From the NCBI GenBank assembly GCA_022495995.1, contig JAFEMH010002337.1, forward strand, positions 248,001 to 312,000: a stretch of 64,000 bases of DNA, read 5' to 3'. Below the pieces are notes generated by a model, which saw nothing but the letters and a program-made list of their open reading frames with translations, made no database searches and was not told the DNA's origin. Source of the DNA: Adenophora triphylla var. japonica (taxonomy: Eukaryota; Streptophyta; Magnoliopsida; Asterales; Campanulaceae). Made by a program: the position numbers and the translations under genes. The first letter of the stretch is position 1; each line of letters opens with the position of its first letter. Positions 34,083 through 45,619 of the stretch are shown in pieces.

Positions 34083-36558
34083 TGTAACGACCCTAACCCT
34101 AGGCACAATTTTAATATTTCATTATATGCTTTTAAAATTTATGTTAACTTTATGTGTTCATTTATGTCTTTAATTTCTTGTTTAAGATAAGATGGTTGGG
34201 AAAAAATAAAAATGGAAATTAGATAAATAGTAAAAGGAGGTTAAATGGATAGGATGAAGTATTGGGATGAGGGTAATTTTAGTTAAAAGTGAAAGCCTCT
34301 AAATCTCTAGATATTTTCATTGGGGGGCAAAATTGTCTTACTCTTCCTATTAATGCCAAGTGTCAACCTCCTACTCTTCCCCTCCTTATTCTTACTCTTC
34401 CTCCTTCCTCCTTCATTATTTCATATACTTTCCCTAGCTAGAAAACCTCCATGGAAAGCCCTCCCTTCCAAGTCTTGAAACTAAGCCATTTCTCCACCAT
34501 TTTCAAGTTCAAGAGCATCTTTGAGGTTGGATCATCAAGAGGAATCAATCAAATTAAGAAGATCAACCTTCCATTCTAAAACCCTAAGGTGAGTTGTTAT
34601 GACTTCCCTTCTTATAAATGTTCATAAATTATTAATGTTGTTCTTGTTATAATTAATGGTTGTTGCATGCTTTGGAAACCTTGTAGGAATTGGATGATTG
34701 GTAAATGAAATAGGATGATTTAAATGTTCATGGTATTTGATTTAAAGAGTATGAAATGGGTGGAAGATTTAGGGATGAATAAATTAGGTTTACATTATTA
34801 GGGGTTTACTTGGTTTATGATGATCCTTGTAGAGCTAGAAATTTCTTGGTGTTCATAAGTATAAAGGATAGTGTAAAGGAAAAGAAAAATAGCAAGAGAG
34901 GAATTTAGGAATCTGGGATTTGGCTGGGAAAGGCACTTGGGCGGTCGCCCAAGGGGGCATGAGCGGCCGCCCATGCTGCCAGAAACTAGTGTGCTTGGGA
35001 AATCCTCTTGGGCGGTCGCCCAAGAGGTGTTGAGCGGTCGCCCAAGAGGGCAGAACGTGGATTCCTTTTGAAGAACCACTTGGGCGGTCACCCAAGTGGC
35101 CTGGGCGGTCGCCCATAGTACTAGAATATCCCCAATCTTCTTTCTTGCTGATTTTACTAGGAAGCACTTGGAATGACCCCTAACCATGATAAGGTAGTAG
35201 AAACTAATCCAAACCGGATATGAATTAGTCCTTTTAATTTAAGTTATAATTAGGACACTAATGGCACCTTAATTGGGTTTAAATGGAAGTACGGAAACAC
35301 TCTATCTCCGACTTAGAAATCATTTGGCAGTTTATAAAATGTGTGACTCCTACTTGGTAGAATTAACTTGGATCCTTATAGAGATCATATATTGTTGTAT
35401 AATGACTAAGTAAGATGGGTTGATGATATATCATTTTCTTACTTGAGTACATATTCATGGATTGTATGATGCTTAGTGTATTACATAAATGTTACCTTTG
35501 TGATACCGATGGAACATGAGTATATTTTATCATGTGGCTACGTTGTTTATCCCCTTTGTGGGTTTATACCTGCAAGTTTATGATATGTCTTTGGACTTCG
35601 GTATACCGGTTGTTGGAGGGTTATTTCGGTGAATATTGCTTTAAGCATTCACGCGAGAGATGAGTTATGACAATAACTATCTTGGTTGTTAGGGGTTGTT
35701 TCGGTGAATATTGCCTGCGGTTCACAGGAGATGAGTTATGACAATAACTATCTCGGTTGTTCGGGGGTTGTTTATGAATATTGCCTAAGCAGTTCATAAG
35801 AGATGAGTTATGACAATAACTATCTCAGTTGTATGATTTGTTTGTGAATAATGCCTAAGCAGTTCACAGGAGATGAGTTATGACAATAACTATCTCGGTT
35901 GTTTGAGGGTATTTATTACTCCCTGTTTATTCTACGATATTGATTGTTCTTTATATGGTAAAATCCTTGGTTCGGGTTAATATGCATTCACAGAAAAGAG
36001 GAGTGTTGCCTCCTCGTTGTACGACTATTGTTCAGACGGGAAAAGGTAAACCGAGGTAATGTAAAGTGTTTACGGCTTTTCTAATGTGTTATATACAATT
36101 TGTTATGTGTTGCATCTTATTTGGCATATTGCTGCATTCATAATAGCTTGCTGAGATTTATTCTCACCCCTCTCCCTTTAATGTTTTAGATCCTGAGACA
36201 GGCGGACCGGCCAAGTGAGGACGGAGAGGAGTTCGGACGTGGTATTTTGGGATTGTCGGGGTACTTATAGGTTGGCATAGAAAATGTATCTTGGTAATTC
36301 CTCTATGGAGTTTGTGGGTATAAAACTTAGTTACTACGTTATAAATAAAGTCTTTTGTAATTTAAAGTAGGTTGTTACTTTTAAAAGTTATTCAACTCTT
36401 CCTTCCATATAGAGAGGAATGAAGTTATTTGGGAATGGTTTTGTTCAGGATGTTTAAAGTTGTAAGTTAAACCAAAGTTTTAAAAAGTTTAGGCTATTGG
36501 GTTAGTTGAGGACGCTCCAACTCGGGACACGTGTAGGTTCCGGGTCGGGGTCCTTACA
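34083..36558 (+). repeat. E8 5' LTR
   Basis: 2476 bp. Three units of about 71 bp (34941, 35012 and 35084) each hold two near-palindromes around GCGGTCGCCC, 21-22 bp apart; the best is CTTGGGCGGTCGCCCAAG. At about 35610-35905 four repeats of roughly 65-70 bp share GATGAGTTATGACAATAACT. No gene is present. A clear TATA box was not found. Confidence 0.9.
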
Positions 36559-36600
36559 GAAGCCCTTGGCCCCATGGATGTTGGAGACAGGACCACCGGA
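36559..36600. repeat. Captured 42-bp copy of the E7 host flank behind the E8 5' LTR
   Basis: Starts with the target duplication GAAGC and is identical to 61016-61057, the gag of E7. A real interior should start with a primer-binding site here. The next bases AAATGATAATGACC recur at about 36699, so filler sequence was added at the join. Confidence 0.9.
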
Positions 36601-37669
36601 AAATGATAATGACCTCTAGTTGAGGACGCTCTAGCTGAGTGAGAGTGTGCGATAATGGACGTCGAGTGTTTAATGCAGGAGCTTGTTCAATGGCAGAAAA
36701 TGATAATGACCAACCAAAGGATCGAGGAAATGTGAGCAATATGGAGAGATAGATTCCTCCACAATCATTTGAGGTATTATACCTGTCTCCGGAGTTAGGG
36801 GTCCTACTTTTATAAATCCCCGTTCATTTCGTTCTCATGTGGCATTACATTTCGTTTTTATTTGCATAAATGGCCCGAGAGTTGCCTTATGTACTGGAGG
36901 TTCTACTCCGATGGGAGAGTACTTCGGATCATCCTTGATTAGCATGGTAGTTGTGATTAAGTGGGCATGGATTGCCGGTGAATATGGTAGATATACCAAT
37001 CCGTAAATTATTGTTATATTGACCTGAATTAATTGAGTAGTTGTTGTGTTTGGGGAGGACTGTCGCAAGAAGCGAGTCTCCTTATCTATGTTTGACTTGC
37101 CTCCATGTGTGGTTGAGGCGGATAAGTCATTATTTGCTATTATGTCATATATGCGTAAATGTCGAAAGTATGGCCTAATTAAGAGTGGTTTATGGTTGTA
37201 TTACTTGCGTAAGTAATTATACATTGGTGTCTCGTGATGGAGACTAGATATATGAGACTAGTATTGAAAATAATAGTCTAAGTGGGATTATATGGTTTAT
37301 AAGATATCGTGAGTACGAGTCCTTATAGAACTGACATGTATTAGCCTTATGTGCTATAAGTTTATTCTCTAAGGAGAGATTGATTGAATTCTTGCTACTA
37401 ATTTGAATAGGAAATCAGATATTTTGTAGGTGATATCACCCTATAAGTTGACTAAGTGGTGTTCTTCATGTGAGTTTCAAAAATGGGTTTTCATCAGGTA
37501 TCATGCCAGAACATTGAAGCTTTGAGTGGATATAAGATACTATTTTAGTATTCGGATCCCTAAATAGAGGACACTAATTGGGATGATAGAATTGATGATT
37601 CATTTTGGGAAATTATTTGATAAAGAAGATAATGAGCTTAGCGAATCTCCGTAAGGATAAATTGTTACT
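36601..37669. pseudogene. E8 decayed interior, left part
   Basis: Full of stops in all frames. GTTGAGGACGCTC at about 36619 repeats a string from the LTR end at about 36506. A frame near 37436 reads SPYKLTKW, which may be the start of the RT region. No capsid or protease block can be recognised. Confidence 0.4.
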
Positions 37670-37980
37670 ATAATTAGAAAAGATGATACTTGGTGGTTAT
37701 TTATGGATTATAGAGATCTCAAATTCGTAACTGTAAGAAATAAGTATTCGTTATCACTTGTGATGATTTGTATGACTGATTTTAGGAACTAGTAGAATAC
37801 TCAATGGTTATTAGTTGAATTTTCGGGTGTTACAATTACAGTGAATATTTGTTCTAAGGATATACTTAAGACAACCTTTGTATCTAGTATGACCGTTTTG
37901 AATTGTGGTGGTGTATTAGTTATGGAGGGGTAATTAGGGTAAATGTGAAGAAGTATAATAGATGTAGTTATTGGTGACTT
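37670..37980 (+). pseudogene. E8 reverse transcriptase fragment, cut by E9
   Basis: The frame from about 37672 reads IRKDDTWWLFMDYRDLKFVT followed by VRNKYSL, the chromovirus RT block VRKKDGTWR..DYR.LN..T. Further on is a weak KTTFVSS, in the place of the KTAF block. Stops and shifts interrupt it and the catalytic YVDD region is lost. E9 starts at 37986 after ATAGG. Confidence 0.65.
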
Positions 37981-37985
37981 ATAGG

Positions 37986-39584
37986 TGTGAATGTGTGCCC
38001 AAAATTTTTGTTTATTGGAATTCACGCGAGTTTGAAGACATCCGGTTTATTTGAAAAACGGAGTCGCCACGCCATTTTGATTACCTCAAAACTTTGAAAA
38101 AAAGGTTTTATGGGTTCGGAGGTTAAGTTACCCCTTGGGAAGAACGTTTGGCGTTCACCCAAAGTGCCTTGCCGGAGCAAGTCTCCCTAGATTTCATTAA
38201 TCGTGTTTGCTTGCGTGCTTTCTTTGTGTGCATGTGTTTGAAAATAAGGGGGGAATGTTCCAAGTTGTCTTCCGGACGTACAAACCATTTGTTGGTTGTC
38301 GCTCGGGATTCCTTGGATTTTATGTATTTGGGATTATGATCCCGTCCTCATCTTATGACTTATGATCATCGCATTTTAAACCTCGGGACCCTCGGGACTT
38401 GCGTGATCGAGAGAATGACTCTCTTTTGGTCAAAGATGAGGTTCTTTAGGAAGGAATGTCCTTAGCCCATCAATCCTACGCTTTAAGACGGTCGAGCTCG
38501 TATAGAGGCTTCATACTCATTCTTAAGCGATAATTGGAGATATAGGGTTCAAGGTTATCCTTTTCCTAAAGAAATCATGAACCTTTAATGGAAGGAACGA
38601 TGCAAAGATGAGAACTTTTACACCGGTCCGTTCCAAGGTTGGGGGAAAGGGGAAATGCATGATGAAAAAAATGACTCTTTAATGAAAAGATGACATTTTT
38701 AGGTTGCAAATGATGCTTTTTTGATTGAAAGAAATGATCTTTATGCAAATGATGCATAAAGATTTGATTTTTATGCAAATGATGCATTGAAAAAGGGGGT
38801 TTTGATGCAAAGGATGCATTTTTATTGAAAAAGATTTGATCTTTATATGCAAATGATGCATAAAGATAACATTTTTATTGGAAAATAGGGATTTTAGGTG
38901 CAAAGGATGCACCTTTATGAAAAAGACTACATTTTTATGACAAATGAGGTCTTAATGCATGCAAAGGGGAAGGGGATGATAAAGATGTGATCTTTAAGCT
39001 ACCAAGTCCCAAGCAATATAAAGACAATGCAATGAGCAATTTATAAAGCAATTAGGATGCAAGGATAGGGCGTGCGAGGTTACCAATGACTTCCTTTGCT
39101 TCTCGGGACGGAGCTAGGAGGAGAGGTCGATCTTTGGTCTTCAAGGAGGAGGGATGAAGCTTCTTGGCCTTCCTTCTTCTTCTTCTTGAATTCCCAGCCA
39201 GCTTTCTTCACGTCTTTCAGAGTGGATTGAGTATTTTTCTCATATATTGTGTGTTTTGAAATGGGTAGAGGAGGGCTCTATTTATAGGCGATGCAGATAA
39301 GGCTAATGAAGCCGTGCGGCTGTGCTCTTTGCAAATGAGGCCGTGCGGTCTTATCCATTGTGACTCAGCATTCTAGAACCATGCAAGGTGGCATCATTCT
39401 AGAAGCTTCCCCCTAATTAAGAAAAACGTGTTTTCTTAATTAGGAAGGCTCCTTACAGCCCTAATTTAGATTTGGACTGTTCCAGGACATTTCCTAACAC
39501 TAGGAAGGTCCGGGGAATTACCGGAAAATTTACCGAAATGTCGGGAAAATTAACCTAAGGCATGAGCCGATTTGGGTACTTACA
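37986..39584 (-). repeat. E9 3' LTR
   Basis: 1599 bp. The minus-strand TATA box is at 39279-39286, with GCCGTGCGGC palindromes 24 bp (39311-39320) and 53 bp (39340-39349) upstream. At about 38700-38915 six or so copies of TGCAAATGATGCA-like repeats occur. CGGAGTCGCCA at 38059-38069 is the U5 copy of the primer-site core. Confidence 0.92.
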
Positions 39585-39596
39585 GAAGCCCCTCGG
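39585..39596 (-). other. E9 polypurine tract
   Basis: The minus strand reads CCGAGGGGCTTC right before the 3' LTR. With TTGCCGAGGGGCT it matches the tract of E2. Confidence 0.75.
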
Positions 39597-40165
39597 CAAC
39601 GTCACTTGCAAGGCGAGTGGGGTTGTCGATAGAAAAGGATCCGATCTGGCGAGTGCCGAGACGGATTGGGAGACCAAGGCGGTCGAGTGGCTGAACCTTT
39701 TGGAAGGCTACCTACGTATCCCGGAGGAATCAAGCCAGGCCGTAGTTCGGAATTAGGATCCGCTGGGGGAGGAAGAAGAGAAACTGGTCTCTTGCTGAGA
39801 AAATGACCTAGGAGGTCAAGCAAATGATCCTACTGGGGATATGCTAGGAGTGACCCAGGTGGTCGAATATTTGAACTTTTATGAGGGGGCGCTTTATCAC
39901 TGAGGAGTGACAAAGGAACAGGGTGACCAAAGTGGTCGAATGGCTGGACCTTTTATAAAAGGCTACCTACGTATCCCGGAGGAATCAAGCCTTGATCGTA
40001 GTTCAAGCATCACTAGATAGTTAGGAACGATGTCTAGGATCCTTGAGATTTTGACAATTCGGAGGTCACACGATTGACACCATTCGGAGGCCGGCCACCT
40101 GAAGAAGCTAGAGCTTATGGCGCTATCTCTTTATGACGGAGATAGAGGTAACTTAAGTTGGGAAA
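39597..40165. other. E9 3' non-coding region
   Basis: No gene. A diverged repeat with AAGGCTACCTACGTATCCCG, followed by GAGGAATCAAGCC, is found at about 39703 and 39958. The string GTGACCAAGGTGGTCGA and variants recur between. Confidence 0.5.
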
Positions 40166-40565
40166 CTTGAGCGTACGTCACTATTCGCGGATAGTGGTAG
40201 CACAAATTGGAATGACTTGGGCATACGTCACTATTCGCGGATAGTGGTAGCACAAGTTGAAATGACTTGGGCATACACCACTATTCGCGGATAGTGGTAG
40301 CACAAGTTGGAATGACTTGGGCATACGTCACTATTCGCGGATAGTGGTAGCACAAGTTGGAATGACTTGGGCATACGTCACTATTCGCGGATAGTGGTAG
40401 CACAAGTTGGAATGACTTGGGCATACTTCACTATTCGCGGATAGAGGTTTCACAAGTTGGAATGACTTGGGCATACTTCACTATTCGCGGATAGAGGTAG
40501 CACAAGTTGGAATGACTTGGGCATACGTCACTATTCGCGGATAGAGGTAGCACAAGTCTAGAGTT
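40166..40565. repeat. E9 50-bp tandem repeat, eight units
   Basis: Units start at 40166 and then every 50 bp to 40516, with CTTGGGCATACGTCACTATT followed by CGCGGATAGTGGTAGCACAA. Each has a palindromic core CACTAT-TCGCGG-ATAGTG. Tandem repeats between pol and 3' LTR are usual in Ogre-type elements. Confidence 0.95.
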
Positions 40566-40757
40566 CTGACAATTCGGAGGTTGTCACCTAGTGTTATCCC
40601 GTTATAACGGAATTAACGGAGGCGACTGGGAATAAAGCTTGATCGCTAAAGGGATATTTTCTGAAAAGATGTTATCTTGGTTAAAAGATAACGGAAATTG
40701 CATGCCCAAGTGGAAGGTCCAGGGGCAGGATTGTAATTTATGCTCAGAGCGAATGAA

Positions 40758-40796
40758 GCCGCCCGGCATGAGATGGAGAAAAAGAAGCCGTACGGC
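40758..40796. promoter_or_regulatory. Paired palindrome cassette upstream of the first antisense module
   Basis: GCCGCCCGGC (40758-40767) and GCCGTACGGC (40787-40796) are 29 bp apart, each preceded by AAGAA or AATGAA. The LTR has the same pair next to its TATA box. Confidence 0.55.
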
Positions 40797-40939
40797 TAGA
40801 AACCTGTTTTTTCCAGATTATTTAAAATCAGGTTTTGAACGGGCATTGGGCATTTGTTGCCGCCCACTTCAGCCGAGAGAGAGAGAAGCGAGAAAGAATT
40901 TCGAAATTCTTCAATCCTTTTGCTTCCCTTTGATTTGAA

Positions 40940-43503
40940 ATGGATCCGGAGGGCAATCCCATACCAAGGCAAGCGAGGAGAAACATCTCGGCGGCCGCGA
41001 GAAGGAGGAGGAAGGAGCTCGTGAGGACGGAGAGGAAGTATGACTTCCTTACGCCTCCATCGGAGCTTTACCCGGGGAGGAGGGAGCATAAATCAACGAA
41101 CCCGCGATCGGTTGGGGTAAGCATTCTCATTTTGCTCAAATCCGATGATTTTGCTTGAATTTTGAATGATTTAGGGCTTGACCCGAATTATAGGATTTTT
41201 GAATAATTTTTTGAATGATTTTGAGATGCATGAACAACCTATGAGGCTAAGAATATGTATGTGCAACTTATTTGATGAAAATTATGAGAATGACTCACTT
41301 TTTTCTCGCAAAATGAAGTAAGAATTTTTTTCAAAACATGAGACGGAGTTCTTGCCTTGTGCTAGAACTAGGTCAGAATCCTGATTTTCAATGAGAAAAC
41401 ATGATTTTGGAAGATGAAAATGATTCATGCATGCCATTTTTTGAAAGATAATGCTTATGTGCAAAAAATTGTGATTTTGTGCTTTAGGAAAGCAATGACG
41501 CGTTTCAAGTGATGAAAGACACGTTTTTTATGCAAAAGTTATGCTAGAAAAACTTTTATGAACGCTTTTCTTTTGAAAATATGTGCACTTTTGAATATAT
41601 GCATGCTTTTGAAATGATATGAAGGACTGACGCTTCTTTTGATGTGCTTGTCTACAGGAGAACAAGTCTAGAGGACCGTCGGAGATAGCGGTCAAGCTTT
41701 GGCAGAGGATGCCAGATTTTGAGAAGGATGGGGCAAATCCCAAGCAGCTGGTGAGGGCTACCGGCTTGGATGCATTTGTAGAGGCTATCGGCCGGGGTGT
41801 CCACATCACCTCGAAGAGCAAGGGCTTGGTCCAGGCCCTTTCGAGTTCCGGTGGGACAAGACACATAGCTTTCACCCGAGCCGGGAGAGCCGACAAGTGA
41901 CTCCCGCCGATTTCACCGCTATTACGGGCTTACAGCTCACCGGGAGGCCCGTGACTTGGAGGGACCATATTACCGCCGAGGAGTTTCGTGCTTTGGTCGG
42001 GTTTGAGCCGATTCCGAAGGGGCCGGGGATGGAGACACGGAATGTCGAGGTGGCGATCCAGTACTTCCATACGTAATTTTGTCAAGCTAATGATGTGATC
42101 GCCGGCCACCGGCTAGAGCATTCATATGGTTGATGCTATCGGTCACCATTTTTGCTAATTCTGGGACGATAGCTATGACTTGCCTCCTCGACTCTCTGGA
42201 GGATGTAGATGGGATAGGGACGGTCTCTTGGGGAGAGGCCGGATTGGCGGAGCTCTACTTCTCGTTGGACATGTACAGCCGTAACAAGGCTGCCTCCATG
42301 GACTGCTTTTCTTTTGCCCTTGAGGTAGTCTCCTTTTTTCTTTTCTCTTTTTCTGTCTTGAGACTTTTATGAGAGAGAGAATGACCTTTTGATGTTTTGA
42401 ACATGCGGGCTGGTTTTGCGAGGTGATCGGGTTCTTCCCTTGGAACCCAGAGTGATGTCACCATCTTCCACTGCTATGGTTATTTGGAGGAGATGCGAGA
42501 GATAAATTCACGGGGAAGACCCGGATTACCTTTGACTACAAAATGGTGAGGCCGGTCATCAGCGAGGATGGGCACGATGGAGTGGACTTCTACCCACAGG
42601 GCGGTATCCGAGAGATCTTCTTTGGGAGATGCTATAGAGGTGACGAGGCGAGAGGAGAGGTGGCTTACTGGGCCGACATGTGATGTCATTTATCTGGGGA
42701 CCGCTTCTCGAGACAGCATGGTCATGTTCCCCACTAGATGCCATTACTCCTTCGACCCTCCAGGCACGGATGCTTCAGCCCGAGGGCCGCGGCGGATGAG
42801 ATTGCTAGATACCGAGCGTGCGTAGGCTGCGGAGGAATGCCCGACATGGACACCCCCTGGCTGTGTTTGTGGAGCGGCGCCGAGGACGCCACGAAGCTAG
42901 TGAAGGCTGGCGGTCACTCGGGGATATGGGGAGGATGAGCCTACGGACCCGCCGATCCCTCCTGCGCATCCTGTCCTATGTGGTCCATGGAGTGCCGAGG
43001 AGGATGAGGATACTGTCCCCGTGCTAGGGAGCCCCGGTACACCTTGCCGCTTTGATAGCACCGTAAGTGTACTCTTAGGGTCTTATTCCCTTTTAGCTTT
43101 CGCATTTTACGCTTTTTGCTATTTTACGAGATTTTACGAGATTTTTCTCTTTTTTTCTCGGGTTCCGGCTCGCACTTACGATAGGTGGTCGGGCGGGAAT
43201 AGGGGCGGAAGGACATGTGCCGGTCTCTTACGAGGAAGGCGGCTGCGCTTGGCGGCGGCGGATGCGCGAGGCACAGGCGCAAGAGACGGCATGTCGGGGC
43301 ACAGAGTCTACCTCATCGGCCTCGGAGTACTCTTCCGGTGCTATGCCTCGGGGCGGGGACCCAGCAGCGGCATTACAGAGCGGTGGGCGAGTACGGGCAC
43401 GATAATGTCCATTTGTCGACGTGAGCGACCGGGAGGACTTGATGAGGGAGGCTAGCATCTACGAGCGAGCGAGCGATGAAGATGAAGAAGAATCGGAGGC
43501 CTA
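40940..43503 (+). pseudogene. E9 antisense module 1: plant mobile domain-like, spliced-looking
   Basis: ATG at 40940 starts MDPEGNPIPRQARRN and a basic segment, ending at the donor GGG|GTAAGC (41118). After an AT-rich stretch, the acceptor TCTACAG (41651-41657) leads to VKLWQRMPDF, then in another frame DFTAITGLQLTGRPVTW (about 41905) and MTCLLDSLEDVDGIG with VSWGEAGLAELYF (about 42175-42265), followed by a possible donor at GAG|GTAGTC. A later exon has GVDFYPQGGIREIFFG (about 42585). ITGL-x-x-x-GRPV and the LEDVD...W-G-A-LA-LY block are marks of plant mobile domain proteins, whose role is unclear. It runs opposite to pol. Frameshifts and stops (for example TAA near 42074) suggest a pseudogene or sequence errors. 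Confidence 0.55.
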
Positions 43504-43849
43504 GGAGGTCTCTAGAGTAGACTTGGAACAAAAACAAACAATTTACAATTTTTATGCACACTTTGTTTATTTTTGCTTTATTTGGGCGCCGATGGGGCGA
43601 AAACATTGTATTTATGTTTTATTTGCTTTTCTAATTCATGCTTTTTCAATTTGCACATTATCGAGCCTTGGGGCGACTTTTGCTTGGAATTGGGGCTGAA
43701 AATGGGCCAAAATGATTTATTATGGTGTATAAATGCTTGAATGGCTTGGATATGTTTTTGTACGGGTTTTGGTTGAAAATGTGGGGTGAAAACTCCCTTG
43801 GGCAGCAACTTTGGTTCTTTGCAGAATTTTCTGCGAGAGGGCTAATGTA

Positions 43850-43890
43850 GCCGTGCGGCATGGCCTTGAGGGCAAATGAAGCCGTGCGGC
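43850..43890. promoter_or_regulatory. Paired palindrome cassette upstream of the second antisense module
   Basis: GCCGTGCGGC at 43850-43859 and 43881-43890, 31 bp apart, with GGCTAATG and GCAAATGAA in front, as in the LTR. Confidence 0.55.
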
Positions 43891-43931
43891 TTACGGTTAC
43901 GAGCTGGTTATTTTACGAATAAAAGCAAGGC

Positions 43932-45600
43932 TTGGCCATTTCATTTCATTTTCACTCTAGACTTGTCCCAATTGTTCCCGAGCATATTTTGGACCTAAAA
44001 GCACCATCTTTGATCATTTTGCGATGGAGAATCCCGTTAGATTGCAAAGGGAAACGAGACCATTTTCTATCCGGTCTTCAATCTTGGGCGAGATATAACT
44101 TCCAAAATCACAAGGGCCGCTTGATTCTTCCTTCAAGATCAAGTCTTTATGGCATTTGAGGGATCTCCCGCCCGATTGGGATACGTTGAGAGCCGCGGCA
44201 AAGTTAGGATGTCAGGAGACATGTTTCTTGTTTCTCTTACAACGAAATCGTCCCAACGCACGAAGACTTGAGCCTTGATTGGGGGTCCCGAGATTGAGGC
44301 TATATCTATTCCGCTGATCGGAGACGTGCCGGTGACGGTAAAGCTTGCATCTTTTAACGAGATTCCTTTGGGAGAGGCGAGAGGATGATGGTAGCCCGGA
44401 TAGGATTGACCTTTCGATATCCGGGCGAGGTTTGGGTCTCCGAGATATGGCTGCGACCACGGTGGCTATGGATGCTTTTATTCTCTGCGTATTCTCTATT
44501 TTGTTCATGCTTGAGTCAGTGGGGATCTGTCATAGTGGTCTCTTGGACATGGTCGAGAGGCTGCGAGTGGGAAGGATATTGTCCGTGGTTTTGGGAGAGA
44601 CATTTCATGGGATTGATAGGATGGCTCGGGAGACCGTTTCATGAGGTCCGGGAGTCCGGCTATGTTGACTTTGTGGCTGCGGGGAGAGGCTCGGGGCTTT
44701 GCACAGGGCTTTGCCGACTCGGTGCCCTTGGGTGATTTCTCGGAGAGGTGCACCTAGGCGGCGAGGAACAGGGTAGGCTGGGAGGCGATGATGGCTAGGC
44801 TATCCACTTCGGACATCCGTTGGTGGATACCACATTGGAGGTTGCGGACCGGGAGGATATTTCGGGAGTCTTATGCTTTGTGAGGGTTCCGGGATTCTGG
44901 CTGGTCGTCCTTCTACATACCCGCTTGGTATCCGGGCGGTTTGGGGCTTTACGGGAGCCATTGAGTGATTGGGAGGACATCCGGACCATGGAGGTGGTGT
45001 CATTGGACATGAGAGATCCAAATGGGCCCGGCTTCTCTTTCTTCTCGAGGGCTTGGACACATACGCTTTCCCACCTGTGGCTATCTTCGGGAGCGGGAAG
45101 AGCACCATCTTGACCACTTTGTCTACTTGGGTAGTACGAGAGGGAGATGGGAGCGACTCGGGTTATCTTGGAGGATAGACGTCGAGCTTTATTGGGAGGC
45201 GGCGCGTGACTCGAGTAGGACTACGAGGGAGGCGAGGCTAAGGCGAGTTGCCATAACCAATCAGGTGACTTGGTCGGGGATATGGAGGCTCGGTACAAGA
45301 GATTGTCAGAGGTCGCTCCTTTGGCCCGAGGCTCGGAGGGAGGAGGTGCGGACTCGTGCTCGTATAGAGAGCGCTCATTGACACGGGGTTGGTAGAGGCT
45401 CCGGTGAGGATACCGAGAGGTCGGGATGAGGGATACCGACATTATTGAGAAGAAAGGAAGAAGACTCGACGAGGCCGAGGAAAAGGGAAGAAGGCTGAAG
45501 AAGACTCGGCGAATGACGGCGACGAGTCTTTTCTTAGGATCCTCTTATTGCCATTTTGCAAACACATTAGTTTATTTAGGCATTTTATTGTATTTTAGGT
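43932..45600 (+). pseudogene. E9 antisense module 2: DUF7745-like
   Basis: The frames from about 43960 read HILDLKAPSLI and, after a shift, PPDWDTLRAAAKLGC. Next come MDAFILCVFSILFML and GLLDMVERLRVGRILSVVLG with ETFHGIDRMARE (about 44465-44640), then a WEDIRTMEV-type segment (about 44970). An LF-x-L...D-x-V...P-A-LAET-x-x-LD arrangement resembles DUF7745 plant proteins of unknown function. It runs opposite to pol. Several frameshifts interrupt it. The last part (45400-45500) is Lys/Arg/Glu-rich. The family call is from pattern memory only. Confidence 0.42.
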
Positions 45601-45619
45601 CTTTTTAGCGGGTTAGCGA

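Noticed and set aside
43021..43458. GC-rich 144-residue frame and overlapping frames as a separate gene
   Set aside because: They lie at the end of antisense module 1 with overlapping frames on both strands and no recognisable domain; treated as its 3' part.
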